Assembly (NCBI GenBank): GCA_031769625.1
Contig: JAUIMM010000636.1
Span: 5,269,501-5,333,500 of the forward strand
Reading direction: 5' to 3'
DNA length: 64,000 nucleotides
Source: Taudactylus pleione
Taxonomy: Eukaryota; Chordata; Amphibia; Anura; Myobatrachidae
In this document: positions 1 through 10,937 of the stretch, one piece after another
How the letters are laid out: each line of letters begins with the position of its first letter
How positions within the stretch are numbered: position 1 is the first letter of the stretch
Translations under genes and position numbers: made by a program
Notes under the pieces: generated by a model
What the model saw: only the letters and a program-made list of their open reading frames with translations
Told to the model about the DNA's origin: nothing
Databases searched by the model: none

Positions 1-164
1 ACAGCAGATATTAAAGCAGGTTCATTGTCTTTATCAAAATCATCATATTTCTCTTTTTTCCAACACTGGATACAAATTACATTTAACTTTCTTATCAGCG
101 ATACTTAGGCCATCATCTGCATATGGCGGAAGTGGTGAGCTTGTGACGTTTGTAAAAAAACTGT

Positions 165-762
165 GGGCCTGATTCAGAGCCGCTCGTAAGCGGCCGCTCG
201 TTCGCTCCGAGCGATGTTCGCACATCTGCGCATGCGTATGGGTTGTAATGCGCATGCGCCAACCAGTCAGTGCGGTCGGAAATCGTGTGCTCGCAAAATA
301 GCGAATGCCTGCTAATTTGAGTGACAGGATGAGGCGTTTGTGGGTGGTAACAGGGGAAGGTGCTTGAAAACAGGGAGTGGAGATCCGAACGCAGGCGTGC
401 CAAACAGTCAAAGCGGGCATTTTAAGGGTGTGCATAATTAACAAAGCAGCGTCATCAACCACGTCACTTGGTTGTCTTTTAGCCTGAACTGCTTGCATGA
501 TTGCGGTAGGAAAATGCTACCACAAGAATAGTGAGCAGTTCATACGCCTTTTGATGTACTCGATTAATCTAATAAATAGCAGAGATGACGTATGATGCGA
601 ACGGCCAAAGGGTGTCTATACAAAATAGCGAGCGCATGTTTCGGACGCTCGCTCAGACATAGAGGCGTCAACAGACCGCAAAGAGCGAGCACTCAATTTA
701 AATAGCCAGCCCCTTTTTCTGAACGAGCGAGCGCAAATAGCGTCCGGCTCTGAATCAGGCCC
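165..762 (-). mobile_element. MITE with 3-bp TSD, plain (non-hairpin) family
   Basis: Both ends carry the same inverted terminal sequence (gggcctgattcagagccg at the left, its complement at the right). The element is flanked by TGT on both sides. It has no coding capacity. The interior contains a block (gtggtaacaggggaaggtgc near 344-363, and a downstream gcataatta) that recurs in inverted orientation in the copy at 21873-22471 and in more diverged form at 22690-22998 and 59905-60483. Superfamily is uncertain: the 3-bp duplication suits Harbinger-like elements, but TGT is not the usual TWA target. Confidence 0.85.
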
Positions 763-890
763 TGTGTCTCTTTGTTCTTTTTTCGCACCATATACTGCCC
801 TCATGTAGCCACAAATTCAAACATGTATTATATTTAAGTCGCAAATTCAGCGATCTTAACGTACAAATCTTATCTTTCACTGAACTCAAT

Positions 891-1307
891 GGGGGTCATT
901 CAGACCCACTCGCGAGCGGCAGTACGCTCGCAAGTGGGTCGATGTTCCCCACTGCGCATGCGCACGATGGAGGGAGCTCCGTCGTGCACATGCGCGAGAC
1001 CCGGGGAGCGACAGACTTTCCATCGCTCCGGGTCTCGCACCAAAGGGGGCGTGCTGTCGATGTTGATTGATAGAGCCAAAATCACTCCAGGGCTTGTGGC
1101 AGGGAGACCCTACCGCAGGGTCTCCGTCGCAAGTCCGGTGGTCGCGATGGTCAAGACCATCGCGACCATCTTTTTGGCCGCTCGCATATGCTGTGGGTGG
1201 TCACCCACAGCTATACGAGCGGCCAGGAGGCCGCTCCATTTTCATGGAGGAGGGCCCTGATTCAGAGCGAGCGCTCTGGTCAGAGCGTTCAGCTCTGAAT
1301 CAGGCCC
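891..1307 (-). mobile_element. Chain-of-hairpins MITE, deleted copy
   Basis: This is the same family as 7672-8220 in the opposite orientation. Reading left to right it begins gggggtcattc and has hairpin 11 (gacccactcgcgagcgg arms), hairpins 10 and 9, and half of hairpin 8. It then jumps into the second half of hairpin 5, followed by hairpins 4, 3, 2 and 1, ending gaatcaggccc. Hairpins 7 and 6 are missing. The flanks are AAT and TAT, a 3-bp duplication with one difference. Apparent reading frames here are by-products of GC-rich inverted repeats. Confidence 0.85.
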
Positions 1308-2160
1308 TATATTTCTGGGTCAAAGCTACCAATACTAGGAAATGGTTTCACATATTTTGCAGTCAGTTTCATCCACTTATCACAGTACAGTGTTGCATTC
1401 ACACCATACTTTTTTTGTGCATAATGTACCTTGCCGACCCTACTGGTCCTAATTCAACCTGCACATCGGTCACAATTTGCCCCTGCCACGTCTGCATTGC
1501 TCCCATAGCAAAAATATTATTCCTACAGTATGCAAGCAGACCATGGTGCGCGTCCACAGGCTCACGTTACTTTAGCAACGTGTCCTCCACTCTTCACAAC
1601 TGGGAGCACCAAGCCAACCTTCAAGGTGCTTTTCCTGCATGGTCCCTAACACACCCTGTTAAAGACTGATACAGTCACTCAGTTACAATTTCTTGTCTCT
1701 GAGCCGGGCCAATCACCGGCTTTCGTTGGTACTATTTACCTCAAGCTTAGATGATTGTTGTAAACAATTCAAGCCAATTAAAACTCTTGCCTTAACCACT
1801 TGCGTTTCTGAAATATATTTCAAGATAATCTAACCTCACAACACAACAAAAATACTTCTAATCCCTACACTATCTTGTTTATTTAAAAAACCTGAATGCC
1901 TCTCACCTGGGCATTCAATTCGATACCTCACATGGGTATCCCACGTTTCTAAAGCAACGTTACCTCCACTTTTAACAATATTTCCAACACACAATTCACA
2001 TACACACTTTTTCCTGTACAAGACTTCTCTATTGCTGGTAGCTTATTTCCAGAAAATTATAACAATTTACTTCAGTATACTATACTTTAGCAGAACAAAT
2101 ATAAACATTTGAATTTAGTGGCAAACAGTAAATGGAGTATATACGTAACTTAAAGACTCA
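1308..2160. other. Unassigned AT-rich DNA with two related degenerate segments
   Basis: No confident gene. On the minus strand, the segments read from about 1600 to 1559 and from about 1980 to 1935 resemble each other (agtggagg, then acgttgct, then aacgtg). The second lies in a frame of 61 codons (2021-1836) containing a possible splice donor, CAG followed by gtgaga, near 1908-1916. This could be remnants of a duplicated exon, or an unrecognised repeat. Confidence 0.3.
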
Positions 2161-2709
2161 GGGCCTGATTCAGAGCCGGACGCTCTGACCAGAGCGCTCG
2201 CTCTGAATCAGGGCCCTCCTACCTAAACTTGGAGCGGCCTCTTGGATGCTCACATAGCTGTGGGTTACCACCCACAGCTTATGCGAGCATCCATGATGAT
2301 TGTCGCGATGGTCCAGACCATCGCGACCACCGGGCTTGCGACGAGACCCTGCGGTAGGGTCTCGGTGACCGCAAGCCCTGGAGTGATTTTGGCTCTATCA
2401 GAGCCAAAATCACTCCCACTGACATCACTAGTGATGTCAGTGGGGCCGGACCCAGACGGTAGGTGTTCCTATGGGAACGCCTCCGTCTGACAGCCACGCC
2501 CCCGGCACGCCCACCAAAGGGGGCATGTTGTCAATCAACATCGATAGCACACCCCTTTGGTGCGAGACATGGAGCGGCGGCTTTCCCGTCGCTCCCCGGG
2601 TCTCGCGCATGCACACGACGGAGCTCCCTCCATCGTGCGCATGTGCACTAGGGCACCATCGACCCACTTGCGAGCGCTTAGCGCTCGCGAGCGGGTCTGA
2701 ATCAGGCCC
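2161..2709 (+). mobile_element. Chain-of-hairpins MITE, full-length copy
   Basis: A 549-bp element flanked by TCA (2158-2160 and 2710-2712). It consists of consecutive inverted repeats matching one for one those of the copy at 7672-8220. Examples are hairpin 1 at 2161-2217, hairpin 5 at 2381-2415, hairpin 6 at 2415-2444 (a perfect 30-bp palindrome), hairpin 8 at 2512-2562 and hairpin 11 at 2661-2697. It has no protein-coding capacity. A second member follows directly, separated only by the shared TCA. Confidence 0.9.
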
Positions 2710-2712
2710 TCA

Positions 2713-3082
2713 GGCCCTGATTCAGAGCCGGATGCCCTGACAGAGCGCTCGCTCTGAATCAGGGCCGTCCCTTCTCCTTTTTGGAGCGGCCTCCTGGCCG
2801 CTCGCATAGCTGTGGGTCACTAGTGATGTCAGTGGGGCCAGCCCCAGACGGTAGGCGTTCCCATGGGAACACCTCCGTCTTGGCAGCCACGCCCACGTGC
2901 TGTCACTCACCATCAACAGCACGCCCCCTTTGGTGCGAGACCCATAATGACGGCTTGGCCCTCGTTATTCGGGTCTCGCGCATGCGCACGACGGAGCCGC
3001 CTCCGTCGTGCGCATGCGCACTTGGGCAACATCGACCCGCTTGCGAGCGCTCAGCGCTCGCGAGCAGGTCTGAATCAGGCCC
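2713..3082 (+). mobile_element. Chain-of-hairpins MITE, internally deleted copy
   Basis: It begins ggccctgattc and ends gaatcaggccc. It is flanked on the left by the TCA shared with the preceding copy and on the right by TCA at 3083-3085. Hairpin 1 and the first arm of hairpin 2 are kept. The sequence then passes directly into the second half of hairpin 6 (tagtgatgtcagtgg), so everything from the loop of hairpin 2 to the centre of hairpin 6 is gone. Hairpins 7-11 follow. Hairpin 9 has arm sequence unlike that of its neighbour copy. Confidence 0.88.
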
Positions 3083-3394
3083 TCAGCCTCTTACACTTGA
3101 ACATAACCACGCAATTTAAGTATACAATCTCTTTACATAATAACGGACTTTTGTATGAATTCGGCTTACCAGCACCAGATGCACTCTAAGAGAACAATTT
3201 GCATTTTTACCTTAAATATGCTGCCACCCTTTTGCTGACAAATTCTGGGGTGGTACCTTTAATTCAGATATCTTTTCTATTCAAAACATATACTGACTGA
3301 GTTAAAACTAAACTATGAGTCAGTTTTATCCTATTAGAAGGCCCCAGATTCTATTGTCTGTGTCCTGGCTCAATGTTTTCATATGCTAAATTAC

Positions 3395-4285
3395 AGTAGC
3401 TTGCCTAGCAAGGTAGTCACTAATGCTGTCTGTAGTATATGGGAGTCACAAATGCTGCTTGTATTACATAGCAGTCACTAACACTGTAATATATGGTGGT
3501 CTCTAACACTGTCTGTATTGAACAAGTATGATGGTCACTAATGCTGTCTATATTATATGGCATTGCTAATACTGTCTGTAGTATATGGGGGTCACTTATG
3601 CTGACTGTAGTATATGGCTTGTCACTAATGCTGTCTTTAGTATATGGTGGACACTAATGATGTGTGTAGTATATTATGGGGGTCACTACAGCTGTCTGTA
3701 CTACATAGTGGTCACTAATGCTGTGTGTAGTATACTGTCTGTAGTATATGATGGCTACTAATGCTGTCTATAAGTATAAGGGGATACAAATTCTGTGTGT
3801 AGTATATGGCAGTCACTAATAATGTCTGTATTATATGGTGGTCATTACTGCTGTCTGTAGTATATGGCATCACCAATGTTGTCTGCAGTATATGGTAGTT
3901 GCTAATGCTGTCTGTAATATATAGCAGTCACTAATACTGTCTGTAGTATACCATGATAACTAATGCTGTCTGTAGTATATGTGGGTCACTAATGTTTCCT
4001 GTATTATATGACAATCGCTAACGCTATCTGTAGTGTATGAGGATCAATAATTCTGTTATATGATGGTCATTAATGCTGTCTGTAGTATATTGTGGCCACT
4101 AATGCTGTCTGTAGTATGTGGGTGTCACTAATGTTGTCTGCATTATATTGCAGTCACTAATGCTGTGTGCATTATATGGCAGTCACCAATGCTGTGTGTA
4201 GTTTATGGTGATGCCTATTTATACTGTCTGTATTATATGATGGTCACTAATGCTGTCTAAATTATAATGTGGTCATATAGCTAGA
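3395..4285 (+). repeat. Minisatellite, about 28-bp unit
   Basis: About 30 imperfect copies of a unit containing actaatgctgtctgtagtat, with variable spacing and many substitutions. It is not coding: there are stops in all frames. Confidence 0.85.
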
Positions 4286-4289
4286 GGAT

Positions 4290-6020
4290 GACTACTATCT
4301 TCTTGGATGGGAGAGGAGGGTGTTGATGATTGTATCTGGTGACAGAAAGTATAACTTCACCCCTGGACTGACCATGTAGTTGTTTTTTTTATTAACTCTG
4401 TGTCAGACACATGACATGCAGGCTCAAGTGAAGTGAGTGCTGATTTTGGCAATGGTATGGGCTGCAGTTAGAGATTGGAGTATATTGTAACCAAATCCAT
4501 GACAAACTAGGGGACCAAAATGGAGAATAACCTGCAGATACTTGGAACTAACAAAAGTGGACATAACAGCGAGAACTGTTCTGTCAAAGTGGGAATAACC
4601 AGCAGGTACATGAAACAGAAATCACTGTGTATCTGGGATTATCAGAATGTAAATAATTAAGAGGAACTAGAAGTCACATATTTTAGAGTAAACAGCAGAT
4701 AACTGGGAGTTACAGAATTAGGAGTAACCAGCAAATAACTGGGAACAGTGCTAGAACTCCCAGAGGCAGAAGCATTGTTCTCAGGGTGTCAGTTGTCAGG
4801 GGGACACCGAGGAGCAAGGGGCATAGTTGTACTGGGCCCTGAGGTTTCAAGACCATTGATAACTACTGCCTAATGATCACTTTATTGGCACAGTCAGCGG
4901 TTATAGATGGATTTATCTTTGGGCTCTGGGTAACCTTTGTTGCTTGAACTTCCAACACCACCGGTGGCTGGTGCAATAAAGATTTTTTGTTTATTGTGAT
5001 GCAGAACATGTGACTTTAAGACACAGCAGAAGGTGTCTGTGGGCTGGAGCCAACTGGGCGCATGAGCTGGAGAGACACTGTGGGGCTGGAGAGAAAGATG
5101 GGTGCTGGAGAAACATTGGGAAACTGGAGAGATGGAAGGGGGTTTGGCAGGACCTGGAGAGTCAATGGGGGCTGGAGAGACACTGTGGGTCTAGGGGGGT
5201 GGAGCTGCAAAAAAATCAGTAAATGAGGCTGAATGAAACATAAGGGTGGACAAGGCTGAAGAGAATTGGGGGAAGTGGCTGGAGATTATCCACAAATGGC
5301 AGGAATACTTTGCCCCCTCAGCTGCTCTACTGCACACGCGCCAACAGACATCGGGGGATGGGGTTGGCACCACTGTCTATTGCGACTCCGGGTACCTGGT
5401 ATGAACTTACACCCCTCACTGGGAATCAAACATTTGGAGTAACCAGCAGAGAACTGGGGGTCACAGAACTGGAAATAACCAGGGAGTAACAGTATAGAGA
5501 GAGTAGCTATGTATACATGCAAATCACAGATCGGGCAATAATCTGCAATTACATCAGAATAACAGAACTGGAAATAATCAGAAGCACCTTGGAGTTAACT
5601 TGGGTGACACATAACTAGAAATAAGCAAGTGTACAGATATTACAACACAAAGTAACCAGTTGGTACCCAGTAGTCACAACACTAAGAGCAATGTTAGTGG
5701 CACCCTAACATTTTCTAGAGCTACCCTGTGGTAATTTTTTCTTTTTTAAAAAAAAATCTTTGTTTATAATAATAAGTAATACAAAATACAGTTATTCATC
5801 ACAAATTTAGTTCATTTAATTACAAACAGGGTATTGTTTCAGAAAAAAACAATAGTGTATACATCACTGTTAATATACATTTATTAATTTTTTTATCGAA
5901 ACCAAAACTTCTCAATGAAATACACATATTTCAATACATTAAAACAAGAAAAAAAAAAGTACAAATAGGAAAGATATGGGGTAGGGAAGGCAACCAGCGG
6001 TACACTAATCACCCAGATAC
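4290..6020. repeat. Degenerate short tandem motifs, otherwise unassigned
   Basis: Two stretches (about 4500-4760 and 5430-5680) repeat a loose motif of the type gtaaccagcagataactggg at irregular spacing. Between them, 5045-5200 repeats a ggctggagagacactgtggg-like unit about six times. The rest (5700-6020) is A/T-rich and unrecognised. Short reading frames overlapping the purine-rich repeats have no family similarity that I recognise. Confidence 0.55.
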
Positions 6021-6290
6021 ATACATGCCTACTCTCCCGGTATTCGCGGGAGGCTCCCAATTTTTCGAGTAACCCCCCGCACCTCCGGAAGGGTAAGAAC
6101 TTCTCCTGCATTCTGCCCACTTCCTAGTGAATGGGGAGAATTTCCACAGCGATCGCGGGTCCCCGTGTAGGGGGCGGGGCTTAATGACGCGATTCTTCAT
6201 GAATCGTGTCATTTATCCCCGCGTCCTATGTAAATGTGTGCCAATCGTGGCTATTTACCATGAAAGGGTGGGGCTTAATGCACAGCCCCC
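6021..6290 (+). repeat. Dispersed repeat with gcctactctcccgg-type start
   Basis: Sequence from catacatgcctactctcccg onwards, including ggaggctccc and ctgcccacttcctagtgaa, recurs at 56262-56530 within hAT copy B. The borders and class are unknown. A small hairpin lies at about 6186-6210 (gacgcgattc pairing with gaatcgtgtc). Confidence 0.6.
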
Positions 6291-6739
6291 ATCACAACTC
6301 ATTTGCTTTTCCTCCCAAGACATCTCTCAGGGAGGGGAAATTAGGTAGGCAACTATGCCCAGAGAAGACCATCTTCATTCCATTCCAGGCAGTTGTCTAT
6401 GAAATGTAGAGTACCAAGGGTCCCAGGTAGCATGAAACGTTATCACAGTATCATGAAGGAGAGCGGTGATATATTCCATAGAGGCTAAGTACCTGATTTT
6501 ATTCAATAGTGCTGGCACTGCTGGAGCCTCAATTTGCTTCCAGTATATAGTAGAGATGAACGGTTCCGATTTTGTGGAATCCAGGCCACTTTGAACACTG
6601 GGGATTCAAGTCCACCCGAGCTGTGGCTCAGCTGTTCCCATCTTACTCGGATCCCACTTCGAGGCCGTACGTCATCTTCTCGACATCGGATTCTCGCAAT
6701 AGTTGGCTTCTATATAAGGCGCCAAGACCGGGACTCTGT

Positions 6740-7190
6740 GCCATTTCACTTGTACTCTGCTGAATGCTGCGCACTGCTCTGCTGTATTGATTGTGCAGCT
6801 GCTGTGTCCAGACTTACAACAAGTGGCTGGCTGTGCTGTTAAGTGACTGTGTATGGGCACGCTGCTGTATGCTGTGCTATATTCTGCTGTATTGGCTGGC
6901 TGTGCTGTGTTCAGACTCACAAGTGGCTGTGCTGTGCTGTTAAAGCGACTGTGTATAGGTGGCACACAGCACGCTGATGTATGCTGCACTATACTCTGCT
7001 GATTAAAGTGGCTGTGTCCAGACTCACAAGTGGCTATGCTGTTAAAGTGACTGTATATAGGGGGCATACTGCACGCTGATGTATGCTGCGCTGTAGTCTG
7101 CTGCTTAAAGTTGCTTTGTCCAGACTAACAAGTCGCTGTGTGTACAAGGCATGCTGATGTATGCTGCAGTGTTCTCATGTCCATCTGCTC
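6740..7190 (+). repeat. Tandem repeat in hAT copy A 5' region
   Basis: Three to four imperfect units of roughly 110 bp contain gtccagactcacaagtggct, a gttaaagtgactgtgtatag-like part and cacgctgatgtatgctgc. It lies upstream of the 40-bp array. An alternating pattern of ctg and gct gives several spurious frames. Confidence 0.75.
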
Positions 7191-7671
7191 CAGTGTAAAA
7201 AAAAGTAAAATAATATTTTTAGAAAAAGTTTAAAAAAGTAAGAAAAGTTTAAAAAAGTGAAAAAAAACTTTCAAGATAGTTAAAAGTTTAAATTCTAAAA
7301 ATAACTATTTTTTTGTGCAGTACCCCACTGTGTATACAAGCACTGTGACTCCTTGGGCCATAGGACCTGATTCAGACCTGCTCGCTAAGGCGCGATCGCT
7401 CGCAGCAGCTGCGAGCGAGAAAATGTAAAGCACAAGCAAGCGGGTAAACACCCATCACAATGAAAACACACCTACCAGACGATGTAACAGAATAAGCGAT
7501 GACTGCACTCGTAGTAGTCTGACGGACTCAGCCGCCACCATACGCAGCCTTCGCGATTACTTGGCAGAGTCATGTTTTCACATCTCCACTTTCAATGGAC
7601 CCTTTAATTGCTTCTGATGCGATTGCAATCAGTGTAAATCTGCACCTTAATTGTTTATTATAATTTACATT

Positions 7672-8220
7672 GGCCCTCATTCAGAGCCGTACGCTCTGAG
7701 CAGAGCGCACGCTCTGAATGAGGGCCGGCCTCCATTTTCATGGAGCGTCCTCCTGGACGCTCGTATAGCTGTGGGTCACCACCCACAGGCTATACGAGCG
7801 TGCATTGTGATGGTCGCGATGGTCGAGACCATCGCGACCATCGAATTTGCGAGCCGGAGCCTGCGGTTGAGGTTTTCAACCGCAAGCTCCGGAGTGATTT
7901 TGGCTCTATCAGAGCCAAAATCACTCCCACTGACATCACTAGTGATGTCAGTGGGCCGGCTTCTGACGGGAGGCGTTCCCGTTGGAACGCCCCCGTCAGG
8001 GAGGCACGCCCCCGGCACGCCCACCAAAGGGGGCGTGCTGTCAATCAACATTGACAGCACGCCCCCTTTGATCGGACACAACGAACGAAGGACTTTCCTT
8101 CGCTCGTCGCGTCTGGCGCATGCGCACGACGGAGCTCCCTCCGTCGTGCGCATGCTCAGTCCATAACATCGACCCACTTGCGAGCGGACAGCCGCTCGCG
8201 AGTGGGTCTGAATCAGGCCC
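7672..8220 (+). mobile_element. Chain-of-hairpins MITE, best-preserved copy
   Basis: Flanked by ATT at 7669-7671 and 8221-8223. Eleven consecutive inverted repeats fill nearly the whole element: 7672-7726, 7757-7800, 7809-7842 (16-bp perfect arms, 2-base loop), 7854-7892, 7892-7926 (16-bp perfect arms), 7926-7955 (perfect 30-bp palindrome), 7963-7999, 8025-8070 (21-bp perfect arms), 8081-8107, 8118-8155 and 8171-8208. There is also a small hairpin at 7743-7762. The outer ends ggccctcattc and gaatcaggccc form the terminal repeats. It is non-coding: frames seen here arise from CpG-rich palindromes. Confidence 0.92.
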
Positions 8221-8285
8221 ATTGTCTGTAGTTAGCAAATTGGAATTCCCCCAACTTTGTTTGTCTAATTATATATTCTCGCTCT

Positions 8286-8318
<33 letters not shown>

Positions 8319-8320
<2 letters not shown>

Positions 8321-8892
8321 GATACTTGGGGTTAATTAGCTCGGTAGACTGGGGTCAGTGGTGCAGTGAGTACGTGCAGAATTAGAGTCCACACATAGCA
8401 TTCCAGTTAAATAAACATAAGTGATGCTTTACTTCCAGAAATCAGGAAACATAAAAATAATAAACAAACTTAGCCCTTGTTTAGGGCACTAACTCACTTC
8501 TTGAACCCTCTCTACAGAAGCAGCTAATCTGCATGAAAGTCTCTCACAGTCTCTGAGATTTGTGGTCCTTCCTGTCACATGCAGGACTGGACCCTGCCCT
8601 CCTGGCCTGGTATAGCTTTCTGGCTGCTGCCTCTCACAAGGACAGTGTCAGAGGTATATGGATCTGCCTGCCTCCCTGCAGGTATGATCCTGGCCACCGG
8701 GTCTGCTTCACTCACACTGCAGCCCCACCTGGACTGTCTGGCTGTGTCCACCAGCAGCCTCACCTGGGCTCTGGTCATACGGCAGCCATTATACATCTTC
8801 CCACAATGCTTTTCTAGTCTGTGTGGACAGATCACCCCTGCCCCACACAGAATCTGCTGCTCACCAGTGCCACCTCTGGTGATACTGCCACT
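8319..8892 (-). mobile_element. Possible solo LTR
   Basis: On the minus strand a block of about 570 bp starts TGGCAGTATCACC and ends GTATCACA, giving the TG...CA ends expected of an LTR. It lies between TA-rich tracts, so a target duplication cannot be judged. No internal retroelement sequence is nearby. The call rests only on end structure and length. Confidence 0.35.
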
Positions 8893-8925
8893 ATATGTAT
8901 ATTATATATAAATATATATATATAT

Positions 8926-9083
8926 TAGGGGTGAGCGGGTTCGGTTTTACTCGGTTTTACTCGGTTCTTATCGCCACTTTACCGCAATTTCGGCTCGATT
9001 TCATTCGCTATCCAAAACACGTGTTCGGCGATAGCCAATAAAAAGATCCGAGTAAAACCGAGTAAAGCCGAACCCGCTCACCC

Positions 9084-9086
<3 letters not shown>
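8926..9086. mobile_element. Palindromic hAT-like MITE
   Basis: A 161-bp near-perfect foldback with ends taggggtgagcgggttcgg and its complement. It lies between atatatat tracts, which would include an 8-bp duplication. The ends resemble the hAT 3' end at 61202 (taggggtgtgc). No coding sequence. Confidence 0.7.
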
Positions 9087-9118
<32 letters not shown>

Positions 9119-9122
<4 letters not shown>

Positions 9123-10833
9123 TGGTGGCCAAAATTGCCAACACATTTTGAAATTTGAATGTTCTTCAACTTTGAATGCTTATAAAAACTGTTTCCTTCA
9201 TGCAGTGCAATGATTCATATATCAAATGAAAGGAAATGTAATGCTGAATTCAACACAATAAACAGAGGTCAAATATTAGCATTACAAGGGAAATTATGCT
9301 ACTTTCAGTCAGACAAAGAAGCACAGATGCGTTATATTCAAGAAGCGGATTGTAGTAACAACTACTACAAGCCAATCAGAATCGTCGTTCTGAAGACCAA
9401 TCAGCTGTCATTTATGAGCAGATGCAAGGTCATGTTCAATGGTGGGAAAGGTCAGTTTGGCTGTTTAATTTTGCAGAATAAAGTTGGTTACTGAAGTGCA
9501 ATTATGGTTGGATGTTTTTATGTATTATTTAGTGATAACAATGATGTAAAAAATAAATACAACAATGTCATCCAGGCAAAGTGGTGACTGGTCACCCAGG
9601 AGGAGATCCAGGATTGTGGTGTTACATGAAAATGGTCTTTCGTATGCAGCAATTGCGAGAGAAGTTGGTGGGAATGTGACAACATCAGGAGTATGAAAGT
9701 TTTGTTTACGCTATCAGGAAACACAATCTATACAAAACAAAGAAGGAAATGGTTGGAAAAAGTGTACAACAGCTGTTGATGATAGGAGAATAAAACTAAT
9801 TTGCGTCAGGGACAGATGAATGTCATCTGTGGCCATTAGCAGTGACCTGAGTGCAATTAGTGTTTTTGTCAGTGCAAGAACGGTACGCAGAAAACTAATG
9901 GAGGTTGGCCTCAAAGGTAGGATTCCCTGAAAAAAGCCATTGCTGAATAAAAAGCAGCGGCAGAAATGAATACAGTGGGCAAAAGAACACATTGCATGGA
10001 CAGAAGGTCAGTGGAACAAGTGATATGGAGTGGCAAAACTAAGATATCAATATTAGGCAGTGACGGGAGAAAATATCGGAGACGTCGCATCGGGGAAGAG
10101 GTACATCCAGATTGCATTCAAGTGACAACAAAGAATCCTACAAGTGTTATGATCTGGGCATGTATGACAGCAGATGCTGTAGGCCGCCTTTATGTCATAG
10201 ATGGCACACTGAACAGCAGAAAGTACAGTGACACCATCCTACAACCAAAACTTCTACCTTCTATCAGGGATCTTTTTCCAGATAATGCCCCATTTTTTTC
10301 CAATCAGGATTCAGCTCCCTGCCACACTGCATGGACATGCAAACAGTGGTTCACGGAGAATGACATGCAGGTGCTGGGATGGCCAGGAAACAGCCCAGAC
10401 CTGAACCTCAAAGAACATTTGTGGTTCAGTTTAAAAAAACTGTTACATCTGAGGCGTCCATCCAATAAAAGACAATTAATTGAGGCTATAATTGTCTCAT
10501 GGCACCACATAATAAAGAAGGAAGAGCTCCAAACACTGGTTGGCTCAATGCCACGTCGCTGTGCTGCTGTCTTGAAAAATAAAGGATACCCAATGAAATA
10601 CTGATAGGACAGTAACATCATAAGTAAACAGGGATTTTCACCCTAAGTGAGTTTTCACTGCATAACTTCACTTGTAATGCAAATATTTGACCTCTGTTTA
10701 TTGTGTTGAATTCAGCATTAAATTTCCTTTAATATGATATATGAATCATTGCACTGCATGAAGTGTAACAGTTTTTATAAGCATTTGAAGTTGAAAAACA
10801 TTCAAATTTTAGTGTTCGCAATTTTGGCCACCA

Positions 10834-10837
<4 letters not shown>
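9119..10837 (+). mobile_element. Tc1/mariner transposon, inactive
   Basis: Terminal inverted repeats of about 165 bp (9119-9285 and 10671-10837) share ggtggccaaaattgc and an internal ttgaattcagcatt-type segment. The insertion lies in a TA repeat, the normal TA target of this superfamily. The transposase between the repeats is broken. Confidence 0.9.
9564..10604 (+). pseudogene. Tc1/mariner transposase pseudogene
   Basis: Tc1-type transposases cut and paste DNA at TA sites using a DDE/DDD catalytic triad. The N-terminal helix-turn-helix part starts at the ATG at 9564 and includes an IVVLHENGLSYAAIAREVGG segment. It is interrupted by stops near 9696 and beyond. The catalytic half is open from 9966 to 10604 (212 codons). 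It keeps the second Asp in NQDSAPCHTA and the acidic residue in the NSPDLNLKEHLW segment. The first Asp, expected just after VIWS, is Gly here (VIWSGKTK). Several stops and frame changes separate the two halves, so no functional protein is expected. Confidence 0.88.
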
Positions 10838-10885
<48 letters not shown>

Positions 10886-10898
10886 ATATATATATATA

Positions 10899-10937
<39 letters not shown>

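Noticed and set aside
889..1669. 123- and 200-codon frames
   Set aside because: They cross the hairpin MITE and its border, use CpG palindrome sequence, and have no domain.
7651..8238. Several 84-171-codon frames on both strands
   Set aside because: All fall in the chain-of-hairpins element, where inverted repeats make mirrored frames on the two strands.
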